Shown piece after piece: positions 48,915-62,877 of a stretch of DNA of 64,000 nt. The stretch lies in NCBI GenBank assembly GCA_902629585.1, contig CACORI010000002.1:62001-126000 (forward strand), in the 5' to 3' direction. Positions within the stretch are counted from its first letter, which is position 1. The number at the start of each line of letters is the position of its first letter. The DNA is from an uncultured Pelagibacteraceae bacterium (GTDB lineage: Bacteria; Pseudomonadota; Alphaproteobacteria; Pelagibacterales; Pelagibacteraceae). The position numbers and the translations under genes were made by a program. The notes below the pieces were generated by a model. That model was not told the origin of the DNA and ran no database searches. It saw only the letters and a list, made by a program, of their open reading frames with translations.

Positions 48915-49797
48915 ATTTTTCTTTATTTGATAAAAATAATCCTATTATAATTAAAATTGCTCCAGTTAAATGAAAAAATTGAAACTTTTCATCATAAAAA
49001 AAAATTGCCATAATCGTACTAAATAATGGAATCAATGATAAAAAAATGCCTGCTCTATTAGCTCCAATGATAGAAACAGCTCCAGCCCAACAATAATAAG
49101 ATCCAATACTTGGGAATAATGCTAAAAAAATTAAAATACCAATTATATTAATATCGAAATTAATTAATTCTCCTTGCGAGAATTCAAAAATAAATTGTGG
49201 AAAAATAAAAATTAATCCAAATGAACACAATACATGAACTAAAGTTAATAGTGGTAAGACAAATTTTTTTTTTTTAAGAAAAGATGAATACAGCCCCCAC
49301 GAAATTACCCCACCGATCATAATTAAGTCACCTTTATTAAAATCTAAAGAAAGAATTAATTCTAAATTTAGTTTTGTGATAATTGATAATATTCCTAATA
49401 CTGAAATTATTAGGCCTATAATTTGAAATTTATTAGTTCTTTCAATTTTAAAAATGAAACACAATAAAATAATAATAGCAGGAATAGCAGTATTAAATAG
49501 AGATGCATTAATAACCTGAGTGTGAACTAATGATAAATAGGTGAAAGAGTTAAACAAACCAACGCTTGTAAGTGAAAGGAAAAATAAAAGTGGTAAATTA
49601 TCAAGGATTATTTTTTTATGTTTTATTATTTCTCTAAAAGTAAAAGGTAACAATATAAGCCAAACTAATAACCATCTAAAAAAAACTAATGACATTGGAG
49701 GTATATTTGAAAAAAAAGCAAACTTTCCCACCATAAAATTGCCTGCCCAAAATAATGTCGCACATACTAACATTAAGTATGCTTTGGTATTTTGCAT
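48907..49797 (-). CDS. EamA/DMT-family permease
   Basis: 10-TM EamA pattern, ATLFWAGNFMVGKFA. Confidence 0.87.
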   Translation of the reverse strand: MQNTKAYLMLVCATLFWAGNFMVGKFAFFSNIPPMSLVFFRWLLVWLILLPFTFREIIKHKKIILDNLPLLFFLSLTSVGLFNSFTYLSLVHTQVINASLFNTAIPAIIILLCFIFKIERTNKFQIIGLIISVLGILSIITKLNLELILSLDFNKGDLIMIGGVISWGLYSSFLKKKKFVLPLLTLVHVLCSFGLIFIFPQFIFEFSQGELINFDINIIGILIFLALFPSIGSYYCWAGAVSIIGANRAGIFLSLIPLFSTIMAIFFYDEKFQFFHLTGAILIIIGLFLSNKEKYD

Positions 49798-49800
49798 TTA

Positions 49801-51036
49801 TTAACTAAATCTTGTTGAGCTATAAGGTTTTAAATCTAAGTTTGTATTTTCCTCAGCTATCATTCCAGAAACAATCTTTCCAGATATTGGGCCTAATGTC
49901 CATCCTAAATGATGATGTCCAAAACAATAAAAAATGTTTTTATGATTTTTTGATGGGCCTATGACTGGTAAAAAATCTGGTAGTGTTGGTCTAAAACCTA
50001 ACCATTCATCATGATGTTCTGGCAAATTATCTAACATATAATTTGCATTATTAATTAAATTTTTAATTCTTGATTTTGATAGTGGATTATTCAATCCTCC
50101 AAATTCTACTGTTCCGACTACTCTTAGTCCTTGTTCCATTGGTGTTATACCAAATCCTCTATTTGAAAAAATAACCGGTCTATTTAATAAATGGTCAGTA
50201 TCTTTAAAATGGATATGATATCCTCTTTCAGTATCTAAAGGAATTTTTTCGTCTAAGTTATCAGTCAACTTTTTTGAAAAAGCTCCGCATGCAATTACTA
50301 TTTTATCATATTTAAAATTTTTATTTTCAGATAAAAGCACAGGTTTATCATCTTCAAATTTAATATTTTGAATATTGTGCTGGTAAAATTTTCCACCTTT
50401 TTTTAAAAAAAGATCAAAAAGTTTTAAAAGAATTTTTTTAGGATTTCTTGCATGTCTTGCATATGGATAGTATACACCCGCGTGATAAAATGGTTTAATA
50501 TTAGGCTCTAAATCATGTATTTCTTTTTTATTAACTAATTGTTGTTTAACCCCTAATTCATCTCTTATTTTAATCTCTAATTCTCTACTTTTTAAATCTT
50601 TATTATTCCAAATATAAAGTATTCCTTTATTCTCTACTAATCCCTCTAAATCTATTTCATCAAATAACTCATCATATGCAGGTAAAGCTAAGTTTAAAAT
50701 TTGATGCATATACTTTGCTGTGTGCATCATCTTAACTTTAGTAGTATTCATTATAAATTTAATAAACCAGGGTATCATTCTAGGCATATAGTTCCACTTT
50801 AAGGCTAAAGGACCTGTTGAACTTAATAGCATAGCTGGCACATCTGCTAATACATCAGTTCTATTTAATGATAGTGATGCATAAGGTGAAAAGTGACCAG
50901 CGTTCCCATATGATGCAGCTGGGCTCCCTGGTGGATCTCTGTCAAAAATAGTTACATCAAAACCTTTTTTTTGAAGAAATAAAGCATTAGATACTCCTTG
51001 AATACCTACACCAATAATACCAATTTTAGTTTTCAT
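49801..51036 (-). CDS. DadA-type FAD-dependent amino-acid dehydrogenase
   Basis: GIIGVGIQGVSNALFLQKKGFDVTIFDRDPPGSPAASYGNAG; HLGWTLGPISGKIVSGMI. Confidence 0.88.
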   Translation of the reverse strand: MKTKIGIIGVGIQGVSNALFLQKKGFDVTIFDRDPPGSPAASYGNAGHFSPYASLSLNRTDVLADVPAMLLSSTGPLALKWNYMPRMIPWFIKFIMNTTKVKMMHTAKYMHQILNLALPAYDELFDEIDLEGLVENKGILYIWNNKDLKSRELEIKIRDELGVKQQLVNKKEIHDLEPNIKPFYHAGVYYPYARHARNPKKILLKLFDLFLKKGGKFYQHNIQNIKFEDDKPVLLSENKNFKYDKIVIACGAFSKKLTDNLDEKIPLDTERGYHIHFKDTDHLLNRPVIFSNRGFGITPMEQGLRVVGTVEFGGLNNPLSKSRIKNLINNANYMLDNLPEHHDEWLGFRPTLPDFLPVIGPSKNHKNIFYCFGHHHLGWTLGPISGKIVSGMIAEENTNLDLKPYSSTRFS

Positions 51037-51098
51037 AAATTATAATATCAAGAAAAGTATACTTCTCTTTCTCAAAAAAACTTAAGCGACAAAATATA

Positions 51099-52223
51099 CT
51101 AAGCTATTGATTGTTGATTATGTATTTTTGCACTTAATACGATGCCAAAACCAATCATTGTTGCTAACATCGACGACCCTCCATAAGACATTATTGGCAA
51201 GGGTGAACCGACAATTGGTAACATACCTAATACCATAAACATATTTATTGTAATATACACAAAAATAGCTGAACCAAAGCTATAACAAAATATTTTTGCA
51301 AAATAACTTCTAGAAATAGAGCCAATCAAAATTATCCTATAAATTATAATTGCATAAAGCAAAAGTAAAAATAATGAACCTACAAAGCCAAATTCTTCAG
51401 AAAATAAAGTAAAAATAAAATCTGTATGTTTTTCAGGTAAAAATTCCAGATAACTTTGTGTTCCTTTTAAAAAGCCTTTCCCTAAAATTCCCCCCGACCC
51501 AACTGCAATTTTCGATTGAATAATCTGATATCCTGCTCCTAAAGGATCTCGGTCAGGATCTAGAAAAGTTAAAATTCTAAGCTTTTGATATGGCTTTAAA
51601 AAAGAAATTATAAAAGGAAATGAAACTATTGAAATTAAGAATGAATAAAAAAAATATTTATGATTTAATCCAACAAACCATAAAACAATTATTCCACTAA
51701 TAGAAATTAATATTGATGTTCCAAGATCTGGTTGAATTATTACTAAACTCATTGGTATAAAAATAATTATTAATGAAATTATTACAGAATAGAAAGAATT
51801 AACGTTCTCTAATCTCATTCTATGAAAGTATTTGGCTAGACAAAGTATAATGGCTATTTTCATTAACTCTGATGGTTGAATATTTATGAAATATAAATTC
51901 ATCCACCTTTGGGAGCCGGAAACAGTTATCCCAAAATTAATTGTCCAAATCAACATTAATACTAAAACAAAATAAGCAAAATAACTCAATGAGAACCATA
52001 ATCTTATGTTGAAAAAAGCCATAACTAACATCAATGAGCTAAAAATAATAAATTTTATTAAGTGGCTTTGAGTATAAAATTTTACTTCCCCGCCGTCAGT
52101 TGAGTACATTGTTGCTACACTAACAATTCCTAAGATTAAAATACAAAAAAGTAAAACATAATCTAATTCTTTTAATTTTTGAATAAATTGGGTCTTATTT
52201 TCAAATCTATTATGGATGTACAT
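51099..52223 (-). CDS. rodA: Rod-shape-determining peptidoglycan glycosyltransferase RodA
   Basis: SEDS family motifs: QPSELMKIAIILCLAKY, QPDLGTSILI, PEKHTDFIFTLFSEEFGFVG, MSYGGSSMLATMIGFG. Confidence 0.96.
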   Translation of the reverse strand: MYIHNRFENKTQFIQKLKELDYVLLFCILILGIVSVATMYSTDGGEVKFYTQSHLIKFIIFSSLMLVMAFFNIRLWFSLSYFAYFVLVLMLIWTINFGITVSGSQRWMNLYFINIQPSELMKIAIILCLAKYFHRMRLENVNSFYSVIISLIIIFIPMSLVIIQPDLGTSILISISGIIVLWFVGLNHKYFFYSFLISIVSFPFIISFLKPYQKLRILTFLDPDRDPLGAGYQIIQSKIAVGSGGILGKGFLKGTQSYLEFLPEKHTDFIFTLFSEEFGFVGSLFLLLLYAIIIYRIILIGSISRSYFAKIFCYSFGSAIFVYITINMFMVLGMLPIVGSPLPIMSYGGSSMLATMIGFGIVLSAKIHNQQSIA

Positions 52224-54098
52224 TTAAATATTCATATATTTTTTAGTTTCAAAACTTTTTCTTATTTCGTGCCTATCAACAATCATTTTAAATAATTTAT
52301 TTGCAAGAGGAGCAGCAACTGATCCTCCTGAACCGCCATGCTCTATTACTATACTCAATGCATATCTAGGATTTTTATAAGGTCCAAATGCAACATATAA
52401 AGCATGATCTCTTTGCTCGTAGGGAATCTCTGATGTTTTTAAATCTAATTCTCTTTCCTCTGCAGTAATTCTTTTTACTTGAGCGGTTCCAGTTTTTCCT
52501 GCAAATTGATATTTAGGGTCATCTATACGGGATCGATAAGAAGTTCCTCTAATTTCATTTGTTGAACTGAACATAGAATCTTGAATAATTTTAATATTTT
52601 TAGATTTTTTATATAAAGGAATAAATTTATCCTCATATTGCGTATTGTCATTTGCAACTAATTTAGGATAAATTTTATAACCACCGTTAGCTATTTGCGC
52701 TGTCATTAAGCACAACTGAATAGGTGTTGTTTGAATGAACCCTTGGCCTATACCTGTTATAATTGTTTCTCCTAATACCCAACTTTGTCCTAAAGCATTT
52801 TTTTTCCATTCTGTATTAGGAACTAATCCATTTTTTTCATTATTAAACAGTTCTTTAAAAACTTTTTTTCCTAAGCCAAATTTTTTAGCGGTTTCGCTTA
52901 ATCTATCTACACCTAATCTTCTCGCTACCTCATAAAAATATGTATCACAAGACTGCTTCATTCCCTCTCTCAAATTTACAAATCCGTGTCCCTCTTTTTT
53001 CCAACAATGATAAGTTTGCCCGTATAATTCAAGAGGATTCTTGTGACCTTTACATTGCACTGTAAAGTCAGGAGTTATAATTCCATTTTCTAAAGCTGAT
53101 AAAGCTACTATCGGTTTAATTGTTGAGCCTGGAGAATAATTTCCAGATAAAGTTTTATTTACTAAAGGTTTCATTGGATTATTTCTTATTAATTGCCAGT
53201 CCTCATTGTTTATTCCAAAAACAAACAAGTTTGGATCGAATGATGGAGAAGAATTCATTGCAATAATTGCACCTGTATAAATATCCATTACACAAATGGA
53301 ACCAGCTTTCTCAAACAATAATTGATTTGTAAATTCTTGAATTTTTGTATCTATTGTTAATTGGATTGTTTCACCCTTATCTCCTTTTTGAAATGCTAGC
53401 TGATTAATTCTTCTACCATATGCATTAACTTCATATCTTTCGATAGAGTTAGTTCCAATCAATTTTTCTTCAAATGTTTTTTCTAAACCAATTTTTCCAA
53501 TTTTAAGTTCTGGAACAAACTTTTCTTTTATCGTTTTGTTAGATGAAATATCATCTTCGTTTGCTCTACTCACATACCCAATAACATGGGTAAATAATTC
53601 CTTATAAGGATATTCTCTAGAAATTGATATTACTGGCTTTACGCCATTTAAATCATATAGATGATTATTAATTTTAGAGAACTCTTCCCAACTAAGGTTG
53701 TTTGAAACTACTAATGTTTCCCATGGTTTAATTTCATTCTTTTTTTTTACTATTTTTTTGAAATAGTCATCCGAAAGATTAAGTAAATCCTTAATTCTAT
53801 AAATGGTGTATCTAAAATCCTCAATTTCTTCAGGAATAACATGTAACTCATAAGCCTCAAAATTTCCTGCTATCGTATTTCCAAAAAAATCTACAAAATC
53901 ACCTCTTACTGGAGCAAGTTTCCACTCTCTAATTCTATTTTTATCAGAAAGTGTAAGATATTTATCGTTTTGCTTCACTTGTAAAAAAAACATTCTACTA
54001 ATAATTCCACCAAAAATTATTACTTTAGCTGCAGCAATAATAAACATTCTTCTATTTATTGAGTTTAATTTAGTAATATTATCGCTAAAATTATTCAT
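52224..54098 (-). CDS. mrdA: Penicillin-binding protein 2
   Basis: APVRGDFVDFFGN, SPGSTIKP (SxxK), SCDTYFYE (SxD), GKTGTAQ (KTG). Confidence 0.96.
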   Translation of the reverse strand: MNNFSDNITKLNSINRRMFIIAAAKVIIFGGIISRMFFLQVKQNDKYLTLSDKNRIREWKLAPVRGDFVDFFGNTIAGNFEAYELHVIPEEIEDFRYTIYRIKDLLNLSDDYFKKIVKKKNEIKPWETLVVSNNLSWEEFSKINNHLYDLNGVKPVISISREYPYKELFTHVIGYVSRANEDDISSNKTIKEKFVPELKIGKIGLEKTFEEKLIGTNSIERYEVNAYGRRINQLAFQKGDKGETIQLTIDTKIQEFTNQLLFEKAGSICVMDIYTGAIIAMNSSPSFDPNLFVFGINNEDWQLIRNNPMKPLVNKTLSGNYSPGSTIKPIVALSALENGIITPDFTVQCKGHKNPLELYGQTYHCWKKEGHGFVNLREGMKQSCDTYFYEVARRLGVDRLSETAKKFGLGKKVFKELFNNEKNGLVPNTEWKKNALGQSWVLGETIITGIGQGFIQTTPIQLCLMTAQIANGGYKIYPKLVANDNTQYEDKFIPLYKKSKNIKIIQDSMFSSTNEIRGTSYRSRIDDPKYQFAGKTGTAQVKRITAEERELDLKTSEIPYEQRDHALYVAFGPYKNPRYALSIVIEHGGSGGSVAAPLANKLFKMIVDRHEIRKSFETKKYMNI

Positions 54099-54600
54099 TT
54101 AAACCTTTTAGATAATAATTAAAAATCTGGGTAAAGAGGATATAAAGTAAAAAAGTAAAAAAATTATTCACCAAATAAAATGTTAAATTTAATTCGTAAG
54201 AAAAAATTAAAAATAAAATTGTATAATTTAATGAGTTAATCAAACTTATTACGAAAAGGAAATAAAACCAATCCTTTATAATATTTGGTCTAATTGTTAT
54301 ACTCCTTAAATATGATGAAAATGAGCAGATTAATACGTAAGAAAGAGAGCTTATGCCAAGTGGAAAACCTATTACTACATCATTAATTAATCCTGCAAAA
54401 AAAACTAATAAATAATCAAAATGCAGACTGTCCTTTAAAGTAAAATAAAATATTATAATAAATGGAAAGTTGAATGAAAAATATTCAATATCTAGATAAT
54501 TGAAGTCAAATTCATTTAAAACAGAAACATAAAGGATTATTAATGGAAGCCAACTGTAAATTCTAAATAAAAATTTTCTTTTATGAAATATGGTCATCAA
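54091..54600 (-). CDS. mreD: MreD-like rod-shape protein
   Basis: Small multi-TM protein in canonical position between mreC and mrdA. Confidence 0.8.
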   Translation of the reverse strand: MMTIFHKRKFLFRIYSWLPLIILYVSVLNEFDFNYLDIEYFSFNFPFIIIFYFTLKDSLHFDYLLVFFAGLINDVVIGFPLGISSLSYVLICSFSSYLRSITIRPNIIKDWFYFLFVISLINSLNYTILFLIFSYELNLTFYLVNNFFTFLLYILFTQIFNYYLKGLNE

Positions 54601-55835
54601 AGTTTTCCTTTATTAAGTACGCATTTCCTATATTTCTCAGTCCCAAATTTATAACCTCTTTGATTTGAAAAAGATTTTTTGCATTTCTTACTATAAATTA
54701 AGTTTAACTTTAAAAATTCTAGCTCGTTTTTATCAATTTCTTTTTGATTTATAATTTGATCTTGTTCGTCAATCTTTTCTTCTAAAAGAATTAATTGTTT
54801 ATTTAATTCGTTTATTTTTGTCTCTAATTCACTATTTTCTTCAGAAAATTTAAGATTTGTATTTTTATAAATTTCTATCTGCTCATTAAGTAATTCTAAT
54901 TTTAATTTATCTGTATTCTTTAAATCCTGAAATTCGTTACTATTTATAATTTTATCATCTTTTTTATCATTAATTGTATCTGATTTTTCATTATAAACTT
55001 CTGCAAATACATATTTTAGTTGATCAAAATTACTATAAAAATTTATTTTAATGATTTTTGGAATTTGATTTTTCAAAACCTGAACTCTTCCAACTGGTAC
55101 TCCGCTTTTATAGATTGATCCTGTTCCAGAAGTATAGGCTATATTTCCATTATCTATTTCATCAGAATAATTACCTTTAATATATTTGATTTCACCTGAA
55201 TTTTTTCCATCCCCTGAAACAATTGCTTGAAAATTACCAGGAGCCAAGGAAACTGGAACATTAGAATTAAAATCAGATAATAATAAAACTCTTGAGGTTT
55301 GGTAATTTACCTCAATTACTTTACCAGCTAAATAATTCTTATCATAAATATTTGTGCCAATTTTTATATTATCCTTGCTTCCTTTATTAATGATTAAAGA
55401 TTTTAAAAAAGGGCTGTCATGGTCAACAATTACTTTAGCTAATATTTTATCACTTGATAAACTATAATCCTCTATCAATGCCTTTAATTCCTCATTTTCA
55501 CTTCTAATTATGATATTTGAAATTTTTTCTGATTTTAATTTCTCAATCTCATCAATATTTTTTTTATAATCTGCATAAAATGAAGAATATTTTATTGTTT
55601 CATTAATTGAATTGAGAATAAAATTTTCTGGTACAGAAATAACATAAGAAGATCTGTAGACAATTTCGTTAATAATATTTTTAACTTGACGAATATACTT
55701 ATTTTCAAAACTAGATAACACTATTATTATTATAGATAATAATAATAGTGTTAATAAAGAAAATTTTTGTTTATTGCTTTTTTTTAAAAATGCAGATCTA
55801 ATAGCTATTACAAAATCATCTCTGCTTGAGGCCAT
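54597..55835 (-). CDS. mreC: Rod-shape protein MreC with extended C-terminus
   Basis: N-terminal TM, LAKVIVDHDSPFLKSLIINKGSKDNIKIG beta-domain; extra C-terminal coiled coil and Cys-containing tail. Confidence 0.93.
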   Translation of the reverse strand: MASSRDDFVIAIRSAFLKKSNKQKFSLLTLLLLSIIIIVLSSFENKYIRQVKNIINEIVYRSSYVISVPENFILNSINETIKYSSFYADYKKNIDEIEKLKSEKISNIIIRSENEELKALIEDYSLSSDKILAKVIVDHDSPFLKSLIINKGSKDNIKIGTNIYDKNYLAGKVIEVNYQTSRVLLLSDFNSNVPVSLAPGNFQAIVSGDGKNSGEIKYIKGNYSDEIDNGNIAYTSGTGSIYKSGVPVGRVQVLKNQIPKIIKINFYSNFDQLKYVFAEVYNEKSDTINDKKDDKIINSNEFQDLKNTDKLKLELLNEQIEIYKNTNLKFSEENSELETKINELNKQLILLEEKIDEQDQIINQKEIDKNELEFLKLNLIYSKKCKKSFSNQRGYKFGTEKYRKCVLNKGKL

Positions 55836-55840
55836 TCTCT

Positions 55841-56875
<1,035 letters not shown>

Positions 56876-58453
56876 TTAAACTCCTCCCTTTACTTTTTGA
56901 TGTTCTATATTTTGTGATAAAGATTTTTTTTCTCTTTTGATTAACATTTTATTTAAAGCGTTCAAATATGCATTAGCTGAAGCAACTAGAGTATCTGTAT
57001 CGGCTGATTGACCTACTGTTGTCCTATCGTTTTCCTCAATTTTTACACTAACAGTAGCTTGAGCATCTGTTCCCTCTGTAACCGCGTGTACCTGATACAA
57101 AGAAAGTTTTACATCATGTGGATATAATTCTTTAATACATTTAAAAATAGCATCTACAGGGCCGTCACCGGTTTGTGAAGTTTGTTTAATTTCTCCAAAT
57201 ACATCAAGAGTCATTTCTGCTCTTTGAGGTTCTCCTGTTCCAGCAAATACTTTTAATGATTTTAAATTAATTGCATTAATTTTGTTATCAATGATCAAAC
57301 TATCATCTACTAAAGCCACAATATCTTCATCATAAATATGTTTTTTTTTATCTGCTAAAATTTTAAATTTTCCGAAAGCAGCCTGAATTACATCGTCAGT
57401 AACATCTGTATAACCTAAATCATTTAATTTATCTTTAAATGCATGTCTACCTGAGTGTTTACCCATGACTAATGAAGTTTTTTTAACTCCTACACTTTCA
57501 GGAGTCATTATTTCATATGTTTCTCTATTCTTAAGCATTCCATCCTGATGAATGCCTGATTCATGAGCAAATGCATTTTTTCCAACTATTGCTTTGTTAA
57601 ACTGAACTGGAAATCCTGTTGCATTAGATACAATTTTTGAGGCTTTACTTATTAGCTCTGTTTTTATACCAGTCTCATAAGGTAACAAATCATCTCGAGT
57701 TTTTATTGCCATAACTATTTCCTCAAGTGCTGCATTTCCAGCCCTTTCACCAATACCATTTATAGTACATTCAATTTGTCTAACACCAGCAGATAATCCG
57801 GATAAAGCATTCGCAACTGCTAAGCCAAGATCGTTATGACAATGTGCTGAAATAATCGCTTTATCAATATTTGGCACATTATTTTTTATTGATGTGATTG
57901 TTTTAGCAAATTCTTCAGGTATAGAATATCCAACTGTGTCAGGAATATTTATTGTTTTAGCTCCACAATTTATTGCGAGTTCAATTGTTTTATACATAAA
58001 ATCTAAATTTGTTCTTGTACCATCTTCACACGACCATTCTACATCATCAGTGAACTTTCTCGCGTAAGTCACACTTTCTTTAATAGCTCCTAATACTTGT
58101 TCATCAGTCATATTCAGTTTATGTTTCATGTGAACAGGACTTGTTGAAATAAATGTATGTATTCTAAATCTGTCTGCGAATTTTAATGACTCATGGCATG
58201 CATCTATATCTTTTTTTGTGGCTCTAGCTAAACCACAAGGAATTGAATTTTTCACACTTTTGCTTATCGCACTGACCGCTTCAAAATCTCCAGGAGAAGA
58301 TATTGGGAATCCCGCTTCAATAATATCAATTCCCATCTCATCAAAAACTCTCGAGATTTGAATTTTTTCTTCCACGCTCATAGAGGCACCTGGTGACTGC
58401 TCACCATCTCTCATTGTCGTATCAAATATGTATACTTTGTCTTTAGTGCTCAT
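56876..58453 (-). CDS. leuA: 2-isopropylmalate synthase
   Basis: [47 protein letters not shown]-like [15 protein letters not shown]. Confidence 0.96.
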   Translation of the reverse strand: MSTKDKVYIFDTTMRDGEQSPGASMSVEEKIQISRVFDEMGIDIIEAGFPISSPGDFEAVSAISKSVKNSIPCGLARATKKDIDACHESLKFADRFRIHTFISTSPVHMKHKLNMTDEQVLGAIKESVTYARKFTDDVEWSCEDGTRTNLDFMYKTIELAINCGAKTINIPDTVGYSIPEEFAKTITSIKNNVPNIDKAIISAHCHNDLGLAVANALSGLSAGVRQIECTINGIGERAGNAALEEIVMAIKTRDDLLPYETGIKTELISKASKIVSNATGFPVQFNKAIVGKNAFAHESGIHQDGMLKNRETYEIMTPESVGVKKTSLVMGKHSGRHAFKDKLNDLGYTDVTDDVIQAAFGKFKILADKKKHIYDEDIVALVDDSLIIDNKINAINLKSLKVFAGTGEPQRAEMTLDVFGEIKQTSQTGDGPVDAIFKCIKELYPHDVKLSLYQVHAVTEGTDAQATVSVKIEENDRTTVGQSADTDTLVASANAYLNALNKMLIKREKKSLSQNIEHQKVKGGV

Positions 58454-58554
58454 AACTAAATTTTTGAATAGTATAATACAATCTATAAGTGAGATTGCAA
58501 AATAAATGTCAAATTTGGTTTTTTTTACTGACCTTTTTGGGTTTAATTTTAGAA

Positions 58555-60145
<1,591 letters not shown>

Positions 60146-60146
<1 letters not shown>

Positions 60147-61912
60147 TAGACTAATGATTTTCCTTTACCAGTAATTTTATTCCCATCTTGATCATTTGGT
60201 CCTAAAATCATCTGATTATGTGGTTTTCCTGAAGGAATCATAGGAAAACAATTTTCATTAGGATCAACCTGACAATCAAAGATTACTGGACCATTGTGCT
60301 CCAACATTTCTTTAATTTTATCATCTAGTTCACTAGGATTATTTGCTTTAATTCCTTTACAGCCATAAGCTTCTGCCAATTTAACAAAATCAGGTAAAGC
60401 TTCAGAGTAACTCTCAGAATAATTCTTTTCATGTAATAGCTCCTGCCATTGTCTTACCATTCCCATATATTGATTATTTAAAACAAAAATCTTAATTGGT
60501 AAATTATACTGAACAGCTGTTGACATTTCTTGCATGGTCATCAAGACTGAAGCTTCACCCGCAATATCAATTACGAGTTTATCTGGATGTGCAATCTGAA
60601 CACCAACAGCAGCTGGTAGGCCATAACCCATAGTTCCAAGTCCACCTGACGTCATCCATCTGTTAGGTTTATTGAACTTATAATGTTGTGCTGCCCACAT
60701 CTGATGTTGACCAACTTCAGTTGTGATAAATGTATCTTGATGTTTTGTTAATTCATATAATCTTTGAACAGCATACTGAGGCTTTATAGTTTTTTCACTA
60801 TTTACATAACCTAAAGAATTTTTTGTTCTCCACTTTTGAATTTGTTCCCACCATTTAGATATATTTTGTTTATTTGAAAATTTAAAACCATTTTGTTTTT
60901 TATTGATAGTTTTTATAGTTTTTTTTAAAACTTCATTAACATCCCCTACAATTGCTAAATTTACTTTAATTATTTTATTTATGGATGATGGATCTATATC
61001 TATATGAACTTTTTTTGAATTTGGTGAAAATTCATCTATCTTACCTGTAATTCTATCATCGAATCGTGCACCAACATTAATTAATAGATCACAATCGTGC
61101 ATAGCATTGTTTGCCTCATAAGTTCCATGCATTCCTAACATTCCAATAAATTGATTGTCATCACCAGGGTATGCACCTAAGCCTTGTAAGGTTGAAGTAA
61201 TTGGAAAACCAATTAATCTAACAAATTCTCTCAAAGCTTCGCTTGCTTTTGGTCCTGAATTAATAACCCCACCACCTGTATAAATAATGGGTTTTTTTGA
61301 TTTTGATATTAAATTAATTAATTCATCTATATCATTTTGAGAAAACTTACTGTGTAATTTTCCATTGTTATTTTTTTGTTTTTTTAATTTTGAATATCTA
61401 AATTTATCAAATTGAATATCCTTAGGTATATCAACTAAAACAGGTCCAGGTCTTCCTGTTGTTGCAACCTTGAATGCTTCATGAATTATTTTGGATAAGT
61501 CTTTTATATCTTTTACTAACCAGTTATGTTTTGTACATGGTCTTGTGATTCCTGTCGTGTCACATTCTTGAAAGGCATCTGTACCAATAAGATGTGTTGG
61601 CACTTGACCAGAAATGCAAACCAATGGAACAGAATCCATGTAAGCATCTGTGAGAGCAGTGACAACATTTGTTGCACCAGGACCAGATGTAACCAGCACA
61701 ACGCCCGGTTTACCAGAGGATCTTGCGTAACCCTCTGCTGCATGCCCGGCTCCCTGCTCATGCCTAACTAAAATATGTTTTATTGAGGAATGGTTTTTCA
61801 ATTCGTCATAAATAGGCAAAACTGCTCCACCAGGATATCCAAAAATAAAATCTACTCCTTGGTCCTCTAAACATTTGAATACAATTTCTGCTCCTGTGAA
61901 TAATTTTGACAT
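60146..61912 (-). CDS. ilvB: Acetolactate synthase large subunit
   Basis: FGYPGGAVLPIYDEL, RHEQGAGHAAEGYARSSGKPGV, TPP motif GEASVLM…NNQYMGMVRQWQ. Confidence 0.97.
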
Positions 61913-61964
61913 TTCGCAATCTAGCTGAAGTTGTACTAATTGGTCAAGTTTTAGTGAGCAATAT

Positions 61965-62873
61965 TTAAATTTTTTTTATGAAGTTTTTTAATTTTTTTGG
62001 CTCTATTTTTTTCCAATCTTTCATATTTCCTCTTGCCCAAGTGACTTGTCTTTTTGCATATTGCCTAGTCTTTATTGATATTTTTTCAATTACTTGGTCT
62101 TTTGTAAGCTTATTTCGTATTAAATCCCCAATCTCAAAAATTCCTATGGCTTTAGATATGCTTTTATTTTTTGGCACCTTAAGTCTTAAAAAATTTTTAA
62201 CCTCCTGAATTGACCCATTTTCTATCATTTTTTTTGTTCTTGAATTAATTCGATCTATCAATTCTGACCTTGGAAAATCAATATAAATTTTAAGAAAATC
62301 TTTTTTTTTGAATTTTGATTTTGTTTTTTTATACCACTCAAATATAGATTTTTTTGTAAAAAATATTACCTCATATGCTCTCAAGGATCTTTGGATATCC
62401 CTAGATTTAATATTTTCACTAGCTAAAGAGTCTATCTTAACAAGTTTTTTATAAAAATTTTTTTGACCAATCTTCCTATGTAAATTTCTTATATGTCTCC
62501 TTACCTTAGTTGGTATAACAGGTATCTCCACAAGTCCTTCAGTTATTGCCTTAAAATATAACCCTGTCCCACCGACTAAGATAGGTATTTTTTTATTTTT
62601 CTTTATCATGTCAATTTTTTTTATTGTTAGATTTAGCCAATCTCCTAAAGAAAAATTTTTTTTTGCTTCTTTAAAGCCGTAAAGATAATGTTTAATTTCT
62701 TGTGTTTCTTTTTTTAAAGGCCTTGCAGTCAAAATTTTTAATTCCTTGTATACTTGCATACTATCTGCATTTATTATTTGGCCATTTATTTTTTTAGCTA
62801 ATTCAACTGCAAACTCAGTTTTACCGGAGGCTGTGGGACCATAAATTAAAATAATTTTGGATTTTAAATCCAT
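61965..62873 (-). CDS. miaA: tRNA dimethylallyltransferase
   Basis: IYGPTASGKTEFAVELAKK, NADSMQVYKELKILTARP, VGGTGLYFKAI. Confidence 0.95.
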   Translation of the reverse strand: MDLKSKIILIYGPTASGKTEFAVELAKKINGQIINADSMQVYKELKILTARPLKKETQEIKHYLYGFKEAKKNFSLGDWLNLTIKKIDMIKKNKKIPILVGGTGLYFKAITEGLVEIPVIPTKVRRHIRNLHRKIGQKNFYKKLVKIDSLASENIKSRDIQRSLRAYEVIFFTKKSIFEWYKKTKSKFKKKDFLKIYIDFPRSELIDRINSRTKKMIENGSIQEVKNFLRLKVPKNKSISKAIGIFEIGDLIRNKLTKDQVIEKISIKTRQYAKRQVTWARGNMKDWKKIEPKKLKNFIKKI

Positions 62874-62877
62874 TTTA

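Noticed and set aside
61516-61771. Paired 81-aa ORFs on both strands
   Set aside because: Both are out-of-frame inside ilvB, whose sense frame has unambiguous motifs.
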